A stretch of DNA of 64,000 bases from Actinoplanes sp. NBC_00393 (GCF_036053395.1 NZ_CP107942.1:1702501-1766500); one strand, 5' to 3'; shown: positions 45,635 to 54,563, counted from the first letter of the stretch. Numbers and translations are program-made. Notes: generated from the letters alone by a model not told the origin.

Positions 45635-46620
45635 TTGCCGCTCAAGTCCAGGTTGTGCTGCGCCACCAGATCCTTGTACGTCTGGAGCGAGCCGTTCCAC
45701 TGCTGCAGCAGGGTGGCGCCGTCGACCTCGTTCGGCGTGAGCAGCCGCTGGGTGTTGAAGTCCTTGTATTTCTGCTCCGCGAACGACTTCTGGAAGGCGC
45801 TGCGCAGCCGGTCGAGGACCTCCTGCGGGGTGCCCTTGGGCGCGACGATCGCCCGGGACTGCTGCACCGGCACCTTGTAGCCGGCCTCGGCGGCGGTCGG
45901 GGTGTCCGGCATGTAGGTCGGGCGCTTCTCGGCGAAGGTGACGATCGGGACCGCCTTGCCCGCCTCGATCTGCTCCTTGGCCTCGCCGAGCTGCACCGCA
46001 GCCACGTCGACCTGGCCACCGAGGACCGCCGTCAGTGCCGGCGCGCCACCGTTGAACGGCACGGCCGTCGCGTTCACGGCGGCTTGCGCGAACAGCAGGC
46101 TGGAGGTGAGCTGGCTGCCGGTGCCGACGCCCGTGGTGGCGTACTTGATCGCACGCTTGGCGTCGACGATGTCCTTGACCGTCTTGAAGCCGGTCTTCGG
46201 GTTAGTGATCAGCACGTAGTCGTCCTGCGAGATGCCCGAGACGACCTCATAGTTGTTGATGTCGACGGCCTGGTCAGCCGGCACCGCTAGCGGTGTGATG
46301 TACGCGAGGGAACCCACGAACACCATGATCGTGTAGCCGTCGGCCTTGGCCGCGGCGAGTTCCTTGGCGGCGACACCGCCGTTGGCGCCCGGCCGGTTGG
46401 TGACGGTAATCGGCTGCTTGAGGTCGGCGCTTGCCGGATCGGCCAGAGCGCGGCCGATGAGGTCGGTGCTGCCACCGGCGTCCTGCCCGATCAGCAGGGT
46501 GATGGCACGTTCGGGGTACGCCGCGGCAGCGGAGCCGGAGTCGTCGGAGTCCAGGTTGCCGCCGCAGCCGGCGAGGGCGAGCGCGGTGGCCAGTCCGAGT
46601 GCGGGAAGTCTTTTATTCAT
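45631..46620 (-). CDS. tctC: Tripartite tricarboxylate transporter substrate-binding lipoprotein TctC
   Basis: A 329-residue lipoprotein (lipobox ALALAGC-G) of the TctC/Bug family. Typical motifs are YPERAITLLIGQDAGGSTDLIGR, VTNRPGANGGVAAKELA, the Bug motif VPFNGGAPALTAVLGGQVDVA and DTPTAAEAGY near the C-terminal third. It captures a carboxylate outside the membrane and passes it to TctAB. The divergent genes degrade glucarate and galactarate, so a sugar diacid is the likely ligand (inference). The ATG at 46620 begins the signal peptide. The promoter region is shared with lysR. Confidence 0.93.
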   Translation of the reverse strand: MNKRLPALGLATALALAGCGGNLDSDDSGSAAAAYPERAITLLIGQDAGGSTDLIGRALADPASADLKQPITVTNRPGANGGVAAKELAAAKADGYTIMVFVGSLAYITPLAVPADQAVDINNYEVVSGISQDDYVLITNPKTGFKTVKDIVDAKRAIKYATTGVGTGSQLTSSLLFAQAAVNATAVPFNGGAPALTAVLGGQVDVAAVQLGEAKEQIEAGKAVPIVTFAEKRPTYMPDTPTAAEAGYKVPVQQSRAIVAPKGTPQEVLDRLRSAFQKSFAEQKYKDFNTQRLLTPNEVDGATLLQQWNGSLQTYKDLVAQHNLDLSGK

Positions 46621-46710
46621 GGGGAGTCTTCCGCTGTGAGGGGTGTCACTTGTCCGGCGAGCGTATGACCGCCCGTTCATGCATGTCCAAACCCATTCCT
46701 GCATCGATTG

Positions 46711-46725
46711 ATACCTTGAAGGTAT
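46711..46725. promoter_or_regulatory. LysR-type operator palindrome at the lysR start
   Basis: The perfect palindrome ATACCTT-G-AAGGTAT (ATAC-N7-GTAT, T-N11-A type) overlaps the lysR start codon at 46724 and lies 91 bases upstream of tctC on the other strand. This is the form of site bound by LysR regulators, so it may serve autoregulation and control of tctCBA. Confidence 0.6.
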
Positions 46726-47611
46726 GACGTACACGCTGGAACAGCTGCGCGGCCTGGTCGCCGTGGCCGAGGAGCTGCATTTCGGCCGTGCTGCGGCCAG
46801 GTTACGGATGACCCAGCCGCCGCTGAGCCGCCAGATCCAGAAGCTGGAGGCCGCGGTCGGCGCCCAGTTGCTGGACCGGGACAACCGGCGAGTGGCGCTC
46901 ACCCCGGCCGGTGAGGCCTTTCTCGCCGAGGCCCGTCGCATCCTCGCGATCGCCGAGGCGGCGCCGGATCTGGCCCAGCGCGTCTCGTCCGGGTACTACG
47001 GCCTGGTCCGGCTCGCGTTCACCTCGGCATCCACCTTCGAGGTTCTCGGCCGGCTGCTCAACGAACTGGAGCGCCAACTGCCGGAGGTGCACATCGAGCT
47101 GTTCGAGATGGTCACCCGTGAGCAGGTGGCCGCCCTGGCCGCCGGGGACCTCGATCTCGGCCTGGCCAGGCCGCCCTTCGATCCGGAGCTGTTCGAGTCC
47201 CGTCTGCTGCACCGTGAACCCCTGCTCATCGCCGTGCACGAGGATCATCGCCTGGCCGCCCTGAACCGGCCGCTGGTCGCCGCCGACCTGGCCGGTGAGC
47301 CGCTGATCTTCCACTCGCAACAGAAGGCGCGGTACTTCTACGACCTGATCGTCAGCATGGTGCCGGTCGACCAGGGCAACGTGGTGCACGCCGTCAGCCA
47401 GGTGATGACCATGCTGTCGCTGGTTTCCTCCGGGCGCGGCGTGGCCTTCGTGCCCGCGTCAGCCGTACGGATCGGCGTTCCGCATGTCGCCTATCTGGAG
47501 ATCATCACGCCGATCGATGAGCCCGTCGAGTTGCACCTGCTCTGGCCGCGCCAGTCGGGCAATCCCGCTCTCCCGCGCGTCCTGACGGCGCTCGAAGCCA
47601 TGATGCCTTGA
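46724..47611 (+). CDS. LysR-family transcriptional regulator
   Basis: A 295-residue LysR-type regulator. The N-terminal winged helix is LEQLRGLVAVAEELHFGRAA ... QPPLSRQIQKLE. The C-terminal effector domain is a periplasmic-binding-like fold (GLVRLAFTSASTFEVLGRLL). It is divergent from tctC and upstream of kdgD in the aldarate operon, so it most likely responds to a sugar diacid or an intermediate and controls both arms. Palindromic sites lie at its start and just after its stop. Confidence 0.93.
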   Translation: MTYTLEQLRGLVAVAEELHFGRAAARLRMTQPPLSRQIQKLEAAVGAQLLDRDNRRVALTPAGEAFLAEARRILAIAEAAPDLAQRVSSGYYGLVRLAFTSASTFEVLGRLLNELERQLPEVHIELFEMVTREQVAALAAGDLDLGLARPPFDPELFESRLLHREPLLIAVHEDHRLAALNRPLVAADLAGEPLIFHSQQKARYFYDLIVSMVPVDQGNVVHAVSQVMTMLSLVSSGRGVAFVPASAVRIGVPHVAYLEIITPIDEPVELHLLWPRQSGNPALPRVLTALEAMMP

Positions 47612-47618
47612 GGGTATC
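47602..47618. promoter_or_regulatory. Second LysR-type operator-like site before kdgD
   Basis: The sequence GATGCCTTGAGGGTATC repeats the palindrome at the lysR start with few changes (ATGC-N7-GTAT instead of ATAC-N7-GTAT). It straddles the lysR stop codon and lies 57 bases upstream of the kdgD start. It is a good candidate for a site controlling the catabolic operon. Confidence 0.5.
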
Positions 47619-47674
47619 AAGCAATGCCGAAACGATGTTGGACAGGCATCACCGGGCGTTCTTACGGTGGCCGA

Positions 47675-48592
47675 GTGACGCAGATTCCCCCTCCCGACCT
47701 TGCCGCCCGGCTTGCCTCCGGACTGCTGTCGTTCCCCGTGACCCATTTCGGCGATGACCTCGCCTTCGACGAACCCCGCTATCGCGAACATCTCGCCTGG
47801 CAGGCCAGCTTCGGTGTGGCCGGCCTCTTCGCCGCAGGCGGCACCGGGGAGGGCTTCAGCCTCACGTCTCCGGAGATCGACACCGTGGTCCGGACCGCGG
47901 TCGACGAGGTCGGCCACCTGGTGCCGGTCGTCGCCCCGGCCACCGGCGGCACCGCGCAGGCGATCGAGCAGGCCAAGGCCGCTCAGGACGCCGGCGCCGC
48001 GGGGATCCTGCTGCTCCCGCCGTATCTGACCGAGGCCAGCCAGTCCGGCCTGATCGCGCACGTCGACGCGGTCTGCCGGGCGACCGATCTCGGCGTCATC
48101 GTCTACAGCCGGGCCAACGCCGTCCTCGAGGACGTGACCGTCGCCGAGCTCGCCGACCGCAACCCGACCCTCATCGGCCTCAAGGACGGGGTCGGCGACA
48201 TCGAGCGGATGACCCGCACCTACGCCAAGGTCGGTGACCGGCTCATCTACGTCGGAGGGCTGCCCACCGCGGAGACGTTCGCCCTGCCATTGTTGCAGCT
48301 CGGCGTCAGCACCTACTCTTCGGCGCTCTACAACTTCCTGCCCGAGTTCGCGCTGCGCTTCTACGCCGCGGTCCGCGCTCAGGACCGCGCCGCGGTCTAC
48401 GGGATGCTCAACGACTTCGTCATTCCCTATCTCGACATTCGCGACCGGTCCCGCGGCTATGCGGTCTCCATCATCAAGGCCGGCCTCGACGCGGTCGGGC
48501 GCAACGGCGGCCGGGTTCGGCCGCCGCTGACCGAGCTGGACGCCGACGAGCGTGCCGTCCTCACCGCGCTGATCGACAAGGTCAGGTCGTGA
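47675..48592 (+). CDS. kdgD: 5-dehydro-4-deoxyglucarate dehydratase
   Basis: A 305-residue class I aldolase-like (DapA family) enzyme that converts 5-keto-4-deoxyglucarate to 2-oxoglutarate semialdehyde with loss of water and CO2. Schiff-base lysine K170 is in [10 protein letters not shown] and the tyrosine Y144 in VIVYSRANA. The N-terminal [11 protein letters not shown] and [10 protein letters not shown] are typical of KdgD. I chose the GTG at 47675; an upstream ATG at 47624 would overlap the operator region. It is the first gene of the aldarate operon. Confidence 0.93.
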   Translation: MTQIPPPDLAARLASGLLSFPVTHFGDDLAFDEPRYREHLAWQASFGVAGLFAAGGTGEGFSLTSPEIDTVVRTAVDEVGHLVPVVAPATGGTAQAIEQAKAAQDAGAAGILLLPPYLTEASQSGLIAHVDAVCRATDLGVIVYSRANAVLEDVTVAELADRNPTLIGLKDGVGDIERMTRTYAKVGDRLIYVGGLPTAETFALPLLQLGVSTYSSALYNFLPEFALRFYAAVRAQDRAAVYGMLNDFVIPYLDIRDRSRGYAVSIIKAGLDAVGRNGGRVRPPLTELDADERAVLTALIDKVRS

Positions 48593-49917
48593 CCAGCTCT
48601 CCCACGATCGCGCGGGTCGAGGTCGTTCCGGTCGCCGGTCACGACAGCATGCTGCTCAATCTGAGCGGCGCGCACGGGCCGTTCTTCACCCGGACCGTCG
48701 TGATCCTCACCGACAGCACCGGCAACGTGGGACTGGGGGAGGTGCCCGGCGGCGAGGCCATCCGGCGCATTCTGGAAGCCGCCGGCGAGACACTGATCGG
48801 CGAGCCGATCGCCCGATACGGCTCGCTGCTGCGCAGCATCGCTGCCACCCACGCCCATCTCGACGCGCAGGGCCGAGGACAGCAGACGTACGACTTACGC
48901 GCCACGATCCACGCGGTCACAGCCTTGGAGTCCGCGCTGCTCGACCTGCTAGGGCAGCACCTCGGGGTGCCGGTGGCCGAGCTGCTCGGTGAGGGACAGC
49001 AGCGCGACAGCGTGCCCATGCTCGGCTACCTCTTCTACATCGGCGACCGGGCGCAGACCGACCTGTCCTACCTCGCCGAGACCGACCCGGCCGACGACTG
49101 GGAGCGGCTGCGCCGTGCGCCGGCGCTCACCCCGGACGCGATCGTGGCGCTCGCCGAAGCGGCCCAGGCCCGCTACGGGTTCACCGACTTCAAGCTCAAG
49201 GGCGGCGTCCTCTCCGGCGAGCAGGAGATCGAGGCGGTACGCGCCCTTGCCGCCCGGTTCCCGCAGGCCCGGATCACCCTCGATCCCAACGGCGGGTGGC
49301 TCCTGGCGGACGCGGTTCGGCTCTGTCGTGACCTGGGTGACGTGCTCGCCTACGCGGAGGACCCGGTCGGCGCCGAGGGTGATCTGTCCGGTCGCGAGAC
49401 CATGGCTGAGTTCCGCCGGGCCACCGGGCTGCGGACCGCCACCAACATGATCGCCACCGATTGGCGGCAGATGGCGCACGCCGTGCGGGCGCACGCTGTC
49501 GACATCCCGCTCGCCGACCCCCACTTCTGGACCATGCGCGGGTCGGTCCGCGTCGCCCAGCTGTGCCACGACTTCGGGCTCACCTGGGGCTCGCACTCCA
49601 ACAACCACTTCGACATCTCGCTGGCGATGTTCACTCAGGTCGGCGCCGCGGCGCCCGGGGAGATCACGGCGCTCGACACGCACTGGATCTGGCAGGACGG
49701 GCAGCGGCTCACCCGGTCGCCGCTGCAGATCCGGGGCGGGCGTATCGGCGTACCCCGAGCCCCCGGCCTCGGTGTGGAGCTGGACCGCGATGCTCTTGCC
49801 GCCGCACACGAGCTCTACCTCGAACACGGCCTCGGCGCGCGTGACGACACCGCCGCCATGCAGTACCTCCTTCCCGGTTGGCGCTTCGACCCCAAGCGCC
49901 CTTGTCTGGTCCGGTGA
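48589..49917 (+). CDS. gudD: Glucarate dehydratase
   Basis: A 442-residue enolase-superfamily enzyme that dehydrates D-glucarate to 5-keto-4-deoxyglucarate. The KxK base pair is K202-L-K204 in TDFKLKGG. The metal ligands fall in [14 protein letters not shown] and ATNMIATDW, and the catalytic histidine is in [12 protein letters not shown]. The start GTG overlaps the kdgD stop by four bases. Product and downstream enzyme are thus encoded together. Confidence 0.93.
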   Translation: MTSSPTIARVEVVPVAGHDSMLLNLSGAHGPFFTRTVVILTDSTGNVGLGEVPGGEAIRRILEAAGETLIGEPIARYGSLLRSIAATHAHLDAQGRGQQTYDLRATIHAVTALESALLDLLGQHLGVPVAELLGEGQQRDSVPMLGYLFYIGDRAQTDLSYLAETDPADDWERLRRAPALTPDAIVALAEAAQARYGFTDFKLKGGVLSGEQEIEAVRALAARFPQARITLDPNGGWLLADAVRLCRDLGDVLAYAEDPVGAEGDLSGRETMAEFRRATGLRTATNMIATDWRQMAHAVRAHAVDIPLADPHFWTMRGSVRVAQLCHDFGLTWGSHSNNHFDISLAMFTQVGAAAPGEITALDTHWIWQDGQRLTRSPLQIRGGRIGVPRAPGLGVELDRDALAAAHELYLEHGLGARDDTAAMQYLLPGWRFDPKRPCLVR

Positions 49918-49921
49918 TCAC

Positions 49922-51049
49922 ATGTCCGACCGCATCACTGAAATCACCCTCTCCTCGGTCACCCTGCCCCTGAAGAACGCGATCAGCGATGCCAAGGTGC
50001 TCACCGGCAGGCAGCGGCCGATGATCGAGGTCGCGTTCCTGTTCGCCGAGATCCGCACCGAGAGCGGCCACGAAGGCGTCGGGTTCAGCTACAGCAAGCG
50101 GGCCGGCGGGCCGGCCCAGTTCGCTCACGCCCGTGAGGTCGCCCCCGAGCTCATCGGCGAGGACCCCAGCGACATCGGCCGGCTCTGGACCAAACTCGTC
50201 TGGGCCGGCGCGTCAGTCGGCCGCAGCGGCGCCAGCACCCAGGCCATCGCGGCGATCGACGTGGCGCTCTGGGACCTCAAGGCCAAACGGGCCGGGCTGC
50301 CGCTGGCCAAGCTGATCGGCGCCCACCGCGACGCGGTCCGCTGCTACGACACCTCCGGCGGCTTCCTGCACGAGCCGATCGAGCAGATCAAAGCCAACGC
50401 CACTGCCTCGCTCGAAGCGGGCATCGGCGGCATCAAGATCAAGGTCGGGCATCCGTCGGCGGCGGTCGACCTGGCCCGGGTCCGGGCGGTTCGCGAGCAC
50501 CTCGGCGATGACGTGCCGCTCATGGTCGACGCCAACCAGCAGTGGGACCGGCCCACCGCGCAGCGGGTCGGGCGGGCGCTCGAGGATTTCGGCCTGGTCT
50601 GGATCGAGGAGCCGCTCGACGCCTACGACGCGGAGGGGCATGCGGCCCTCGCCCGCAGTCTGGACACAGCGATCGCCTCGGGGGAGATGCTGACCAGCGT
50701 CGCCGAGCATTACCGGCTGATCGAGCAGGAGTCGGTCGACATCATCCAGCCGGACGCGCCACGCATCGGCGGCATCACCCAGTTCCTGCGGCTCGCGACC
50801 CTCGCCGAGCACCGCAACCTGATGCTCGCGCCGCACTTCGCCATGGAGATCCACGTGCACCTGGCAGCGGCATACCCCCACGAGCCGTGGGTGGAGCACT
50901 TCGACTGGCTGTATCCGCTCTTCAACGAGAAGCTGGAGATCCGGGACGGTCGGATCCACCTCTCCGCGCGGCCCGGGCTCGGTGTGACCCTCAGCGACCG
51001 GGTACGTGAATGGACCGTCGACCGCGCCGACATCGGAGGAACCCAGTGA
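49922..51049 (+). CDS. Galactarate/L-talarate-type dehydratase (enolase superfamily)
   Basis: A 375-residue mandelate-racemase-type enzyme. The KxK motif is K172-I-K174 in GGIKIKVG, the metal ligands are in PLMVDANQQW, WIEEPLD and ASGEML, and the catalytic histidine is in LAPHFAMEIH. This arrangement fits the L-talarate/galactarate dehydratase branch, which also yields 5-keto-4-deoxyglucarate. Its place next to gudD and kdgD supports that. An exact substrate (galactarate, talarate or another acid sugar) cannot be proved by sequence. Confidence 0.82.
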   Translation: MSDRITEITLSSVTLPLKNAISDAKVLTGRQRPMIEVAFLFAEIRTESGHEGVGFSYSKRAGGPAQFAHAREVAPELIGEDPSDIGRLWTKLVWAGASVGRSGASTQAIAAIDVALWDLKAKRAGLPLAKLIGAHRDAVRCYDTSGGFLHEPIEQIKANATASLEAGIGGIKIKVGHPSAAVDLARVRAVREHLGDDVPLMVDANQQWDRPTAQRVGRALEDFGLVWIEEPLDAYDAEGHAALARSLDTAIASGEMLTSVAEHYRLIEQESVDIIQPDAPRIGGITQFLRLATLAEHRNLMLAPHFAMEIHVHLAAAYPHEPWVEHFDWLYPLFNEKLEIRDGRIHLSARPGLGVTLSDRVREWTVDRADIGGTQ

Positions 51050-52647
51050 CCGAGGTACCCAGCATCAACCCGCGCACCGGCGAAACCGTCGAGATCGTGG
51101 CGCGGGAGACCACCACCGCCGAAGTCGACCGTCTCTGCGCTGCTGCCCTTACCGCGGCGGAGCCCCTAGAGGCGCTCGGCCGCGATGGTCGTGCCGCGCT
51201 GCTGTCTGCGCTGGCCGACGCCCTTGAGCAGGCACGGGACCGCATCGTCGCGGTCGCCGACCGGGAGACCGGTCTCGGCGCGACCCGCCTCAACGGGGAA
51301 CTCACCCGCACTACCTACCAACTGCGGCTGTTCGCTGAGGTGCTCACGGACGGCGGATATTTGGAAGCCGCCGTCGACCACGCCGGCGACACCCCCATGG
51401 GACCGCGGCCGGATCTGCGGCGGATGCTCGTGCCGATCGGCCCGGTCGCCGTCTTCGGCGCCAGCAACTTCCCGCTGGCCTTCTCCGTTCCCGGCGGTGA
51501 CACGGCTTCTGCGCTCGCCGTCGGCTGCCCGGTCGTGGTGAAAGCTCACGGCTCACACCCTGCGACGTCCCAGTTGGTCTTCGACGTGCTGGTGGAGGCC
51601 GCCCGCAAAGCCGGCGCACCAGACGGCGCCCTCGGCATCGTGCACGGCCAGCAGGCCGGAGCAGACCTGGTCGCCCACCCGGCGATCCGCGCGGTCGGCT
51701 TCACCGGCTCTACCGGCGGTGCCCGGGCGCTGGTCGCCATTATCGAGAAGCGCCCTGATCCGATCCCGTTCTACGGCGAGCTGAGCAGCCTCAACCCGGT
51801 CGTGGTCACGCCCGCTGCGGCCGCCGACCGAGCCGCTCGTATCGGCGCCGACCTGGCCGGCTCGTTCACCCTCGGCTCCGGTCAGTTCTGCACCAAACCC
51901 GGCTTGGCCTTCGTCCCAGCCGGCCCCGACGGCGACGCCCTGGTGGAGGCGGCCCGCGAGGCTATCGCCGCCACCGAGCCAATGATCATGCTCAATGAGG
52001 GCATAGCCAACTCCTACCAGCGCGGAACCGCCGCCCTGAGCAACACGCCGGGCCTCTCCCTGGCCGCCTCGGCTGCGGATACTCCGATAAGCAAGCCGCC
52101 GTCCGCGCCCGGCTCCGCCGGCTCCGCGTTGTCGTCCGCGCCGGACGCCGCCTCCGCGACCATGCCGACTCCCCAAAACGGCTTCCGCGGCGCGCCGCTG
52201 TTGCTCACCGCAACCGCGGACGATCTGCCTCGCGAGGCCACCGAGGAATGCTTCGGTCCCGTCGCCGTCATCGCCCGTTACACCGACGAGGGCGACCTGT
52301 TCGCCGCCTTGGCGACTCTGCCGTCCTCGCTCACCGCCACCGTGCAGCGTGGCCCCGGCGAGACCGCACTGCCCGCCGAAATCACCCGCCGGCTCCGCTC
52401 GCAGGTAGGGCGGATCATCTACGACGGTTACCCCACCGGCGTGGCCGTCTCCTGGGCCCAGCACCACGGCGGTCCCTGGCCGGCCACCAACACCCAGCAC
52501 ACGTCAGTCGGCACGTCCGCCATCCGCCGCTTCCTGCGACCGGTGACCTGGCAGAACGCGCCCGCCGACCTGCTCCCCGCCGAGCTGCGTGACGACTACG
52601 ACAACATCCCGCGCCGGGTCGACGGCCGTTTCCAGCCGGTACCGTGA
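51046..52647 (+). CDS. 2-oxoglutarate semialdehyde dehydrogenase (ALDH superfamily)
   Basis: A 533-residue aldehyde dehydrogenase that should oxidise 2-oxoglutarate semialdehyde to 2-oxoglutarate, the last step of the pathway. Catalytic C282 is in GSGQFCTKPG and E245 in FYGELSSLNP. The NAD-binding GSTGGAR stretch is also seen. The N-terminal FGASNFPLAFSVPGGDTASAL is typical of the KGSADH type III group. Residues about 340-378 are an Ala/Ser/Pro-rich insertion not expected in the family. The GTG start overlaps the previous stop by four bases. Confidence 0.9.
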   Translation: MTEVPSINPRTGETVEIVARETTTAEVDRLCAAALTAAEPLEALGRDGRAALLSALADALEQARDRIVAVADRETGLGATRLNGELTRTTYQLRLFAEVLTDGGYLEAAVDHAGDTPMGPRPDLRRMLVPIGPVAVFGASNFPLAFSVPGGDTASALAVGCPVVVKAHGSHPATSQLVFDVLVEAARKAGAPDGALGIVHGQQAGADLVAHPAIRAVGFTGSTGGARALVAIIEKRPDPIPFYGELSSLNPVVVTPAAAADRAARIGADLAGSFTLGSGQFCTKPGLAFVPAGPDGDALVEAAREAIAATEPMIMLNEGIANSYQRGTAALSNTPGLSLAASAADTPISKPPSAPGSAGSALSSAPDAASATMPTPQNGFRGAPLLLTATADDLPREATEECFGPVAVIARYTDEGDLFAALATLPSSLTATVQRGPGETALPAEITRRLRSQVGRIIYDGYPTGVAVSWAQHHGGPWPATNTQHTSVGTSAIRRFLRPVTWQNAPADLLPAELRDDYDNIPRRVDGRFQPVP

Positions 52648-52653
52648 CACCGC

Positions 52654-53340
52654 GTGGATGTTGATCACGCCGTTCTGCTTGTTCTCGGCGGCGTCGGCTC
52701 CGGCCTGACCGGTTCAATGGCCGGACTCGCCTCGCTCGTCAGCTACCCGGTCCTGCTCGCCGTCGGCATCCCGCCCGTCGCCGCGAACATGACCAACACG
52801 GTCGCCCTGTTGTCGAGCGCAGCCGGCGCCGCAGCCGGCTCGCGCCGGGAACTGCGTGGCCAGGGCCGCCGCAACCTCCGGCACGGCGCGATCGCTGTTG
52901 CCGGCGGCACTGCCGGGGCGGTGCTCCTGCTGAGCACCCCCTCGTCAGCATTCGAACGAATCGTTCCCTGGCTGATCGTCCTCGGCGCGATCACGCTGCT
53001 ACTGCGCGAGCCGCTGCGCACCTGGTATGCCAAACCCGGCTTTCGCCCACCACTGGGCGTAGCGATCTTCATGATCGCCATCTACGGCGGCTACTTCGGC
53101 GCGGCGGCCGGAGTCCTCCTGCTGGCAGCCATGTCCCTGGCGGCCACCGAAGCCCTGGCCGTGACGAACGCCGTCAAAAGCGTCGTCCTCGGCGCCGCCA
53201 ACCTGGCCGCCGCAATCCTGTACGCCCTGATCGCCCCTGTGCACTGGACCGCCGCGGCGCTACTGGCGGCCGGCTGTCTGCTCGGCAGCTGGCTAGGCTG
53301 GCCCTGGTACGGCGCATGCCGGAACGTCCGCTACGGGTAG
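52654..53340 (+). CDS. TauE/SafE family permease with frameshifted C-terminus
   Basis: A 228-residue membrane permease of the TauE/SafE (DUF81) family, with the typical start SGLTGSMAGLASLVSYPVLLAVGI and several hydrophobic segments. Starting six bases after the dehydrogenase stop, it is the last gene of the aldarate operon and may export or import an anion. The last 14 residues (from 53299) do not fit. Reading one base back restores LALVRRMPERPLRVAIALA and a final helix up to a stop at 53417. A single-base deletion or sequencing error near 53296-53300 is the likely explanation. Confidence 0.82.
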   Translation: MDVDHAVLLVLGGVGSGLTGSMAGLASLVSYPVLLAVGIPPVAANMTNTVALLSSAAGAAAGSRRELRGQGRRNLRHGAIAVAGGTAGAVLLLSTPSSAFERIVPWLIVLGAITLLLREPLRTWYAKPGFRPPLGVAIFMIAIYGGYFGAAAGVLLLAAMSLAATEALAVTNAVKSVVLGAANLAAAILYALIAPVHWTAAALLAAGCLLGSWLGWPWYGACRNVRYG

Positions 53341-53417
53341 CGATTGCGCTCGCGGCACTGTCCCTCGCCGTCTACCTGTGGCAGGACGCCGGAAGCAACC
53401 ACCCTCCCGGCGCCTGA
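53298..53417 (+). other. Out-of-frame C-terminal tail of the TauE/SafE permease
   Basis: In the -1 frame this segment encodes LALVRRMPERPLRVAIALA and then a hydrophobic helix (LAALSLAVYLWQDAG) before a stop at 53415-53417. That is the expected last loop and membrane helix of a TauE/SafE permease. It has no ribosome site of its own and reads as the lost end of the preceding gene. Confidence 0.8.
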
Positions 53418-53850
53418 TCGTCACCGCGAACCCGGTGCGGCTCCCACCGAGCGAAGGCGGATGCGACCGATCACGTAACGCCGCGGTCAGGAGCTGAATA
53501 GCCGGCCAGGCGACGGTCCGTGATCAGGACGCGGGCTGGCAGTGGGCGGTCGACCCCGGCCAGGAGACCGCTGCCAGCCGGGCAACGGACCGTGGTCAGG
53601 GTGCGGGCTGGCAGTGGGGCGACGGACGTGGTGAGGGTGTGGGCTGGCAGCGGGCCGACGGACGTGGTCAGGTGCGGGCTGGCAGTCGGGCGGCGGACCG
53701 CGGTCAGCGTGCTGTCTGGCAGTCGGGCGATGGGCTGAGACCAGGAAGGGACCAGCGGTTGGGCGGCCGACTGAGTTCAGGCGGCGGACTGGCCGTCAGG
53801 ACCCGGACTGGCGATCAGAACGCTGCGCATCAGCAAGGCGGCGCGCGTAG
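53418..53850. other. Gene-free stretch with degenerate tandem repeats
   Basis: The 430 bases between the TauE gene and the XRE gene hold a degenerate GC-rich tandem repeat (53520-53730) and no convincing gene. Short open frames follow the repeats and code for low-complexity peptides. No promoter or terminator was recognised with confidence. Confidence 0.7.
53520..53730 (+). repeat. Degenerate 35-37-bp tandem repeat
   Basis: From 53586 four units of 37, 36, 35 and 37 bases follow each other, each starting CGGACxGxGGT and containing GCTGGCAGT/C. A more diverged unit lies upstream to about 53520. The copies differ by several substitutions and single-base indels, so the array is older than the other arrays in this window. 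It does not appear to encode a real protein. Confidence 0.82.
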
Positions 53851-54117
53851 TCAGGAGGCGGCGCGGGCGGGCATGTCGGCCAGCCATACTTCGGCCAGAT
53901 CGCTCAGCGGAACGTCGAGGACCTCGCTCAGGCAGACCACAGTGCCGAACGCCGGCGCGGGCAGGCGGCCAACTTCGATCTTGCGCAGAGTCTCCGGTGA
54001 GATGCCGGCGGCCAAAGCCACCTCGACAATGCTGCGACCACCCCTGGCCAGCCGAAGGGCTGCGCCGAGACGCTGGCCCGCAGCGATCTGTCCGGGCGTC
54101 AACGGTCGGCGAACCAT
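53851..54117 (-). CDS. Small XRE-family helix-turn-helix regulator
   Basis: An 88-residue DNA-binding protein consisting of an XRE (Cro/C1-type) domain: LGAALRLARGGRSIVEVALAAGISPETLRKIEVGRLPAP is spread over residues 17-56. The C-terminal DVPLSDLAEVWL completes the fold. It is divergent from the methionine aminopeptidase gene, whose leader contains an AT-rich inverted repeat; the regulator may bind there. The ATG at 54117 begins MVRRPLTPGQ. Confidence 0.88.
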   Translation of the reverse strand: MVRRPLTPGQIAAGQRLGAALRLARGGRSIVEVALAAGISPETLRKIEVGRLPAPAFGTVVCLSEVLDVPLSDLAEVWLADMPARAAS

Positions 54118-54563
54118 GCCAGCAGTCTAGGAGCCCCACGTGCCACGCGGCAACGCGACCCACACCAGCGGGTTTCCGGCGCTGTTCAAGCTGATGGCTG
54201 CGCGGGGAGCCCGGCTCGAATCGGGCCTGCAGCGGCGATCAAGGTGCCGACTACGGGTGCGCGACGCGACCAGATCGACGGGCGTGCACTGGTGGCCAGG
54301 TCCTGGCTACGAGCGCTACGAGCGGGGACGCGAACGGCAGCGCGGAACCTGAAGCGGTTGTCAGAAGACCACGCCCCGTCGGCGTCACCGACCGGCTACG
54401 CAGGGCGGCGAGGGGTCCGGTCCCGTGATTCTCGGCGGGCGATGACGCAACTGGCCGGAGGCGGCGGCGGTGAAAGGGCCGCGGTTTCCCTTGTCGGGGC
54501 GCGACCGGCTGCGGTCGATCAGGCGTGGTATAAAAATACCGCATCGGAGAAGGAGGAGCCGTC
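54118..54563. other. Gene-free leader region between XRE and aminopeptidase genes
   Basis: About 446 bases without a convincing gene. Short open frames on the plus strand read Arg-rich low-complexity sequence. The only clear element is the AT-rich inverted repeat at 54527 and a strong ribosome site (GGAGAAGGAGGAG) just before the aminopeptidase start. Confidence 0.7.
54527..54540. promoter_or_regulatory. AT-rich inverted repeat before the methionine aminopeptidase gene
   Basis: GGTAT-AAAA-ATACC is a perfect 5-bp inverted repeat with an A4 centre in otherwise GC-rich DNA, 24 bases before the aminopeptidase start. It may be an operator, possibly of the divergent XRE regulator, or overlap a promoter -10 element. 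Confidence 0.5.

Noticed and set aside
53520..53738. Small open frame over the 35-37-bp array
   Set aside because: Repeat-derived Arg/Val/Gly peptide with frame-breaking indels between units; not a credible protein.
54140..54352. Open frame between the XRE and aminopeptidase genes
   Set aside because: Arg/Gly-rich, no recognisable domain, and no ribosome site; treated as chance.
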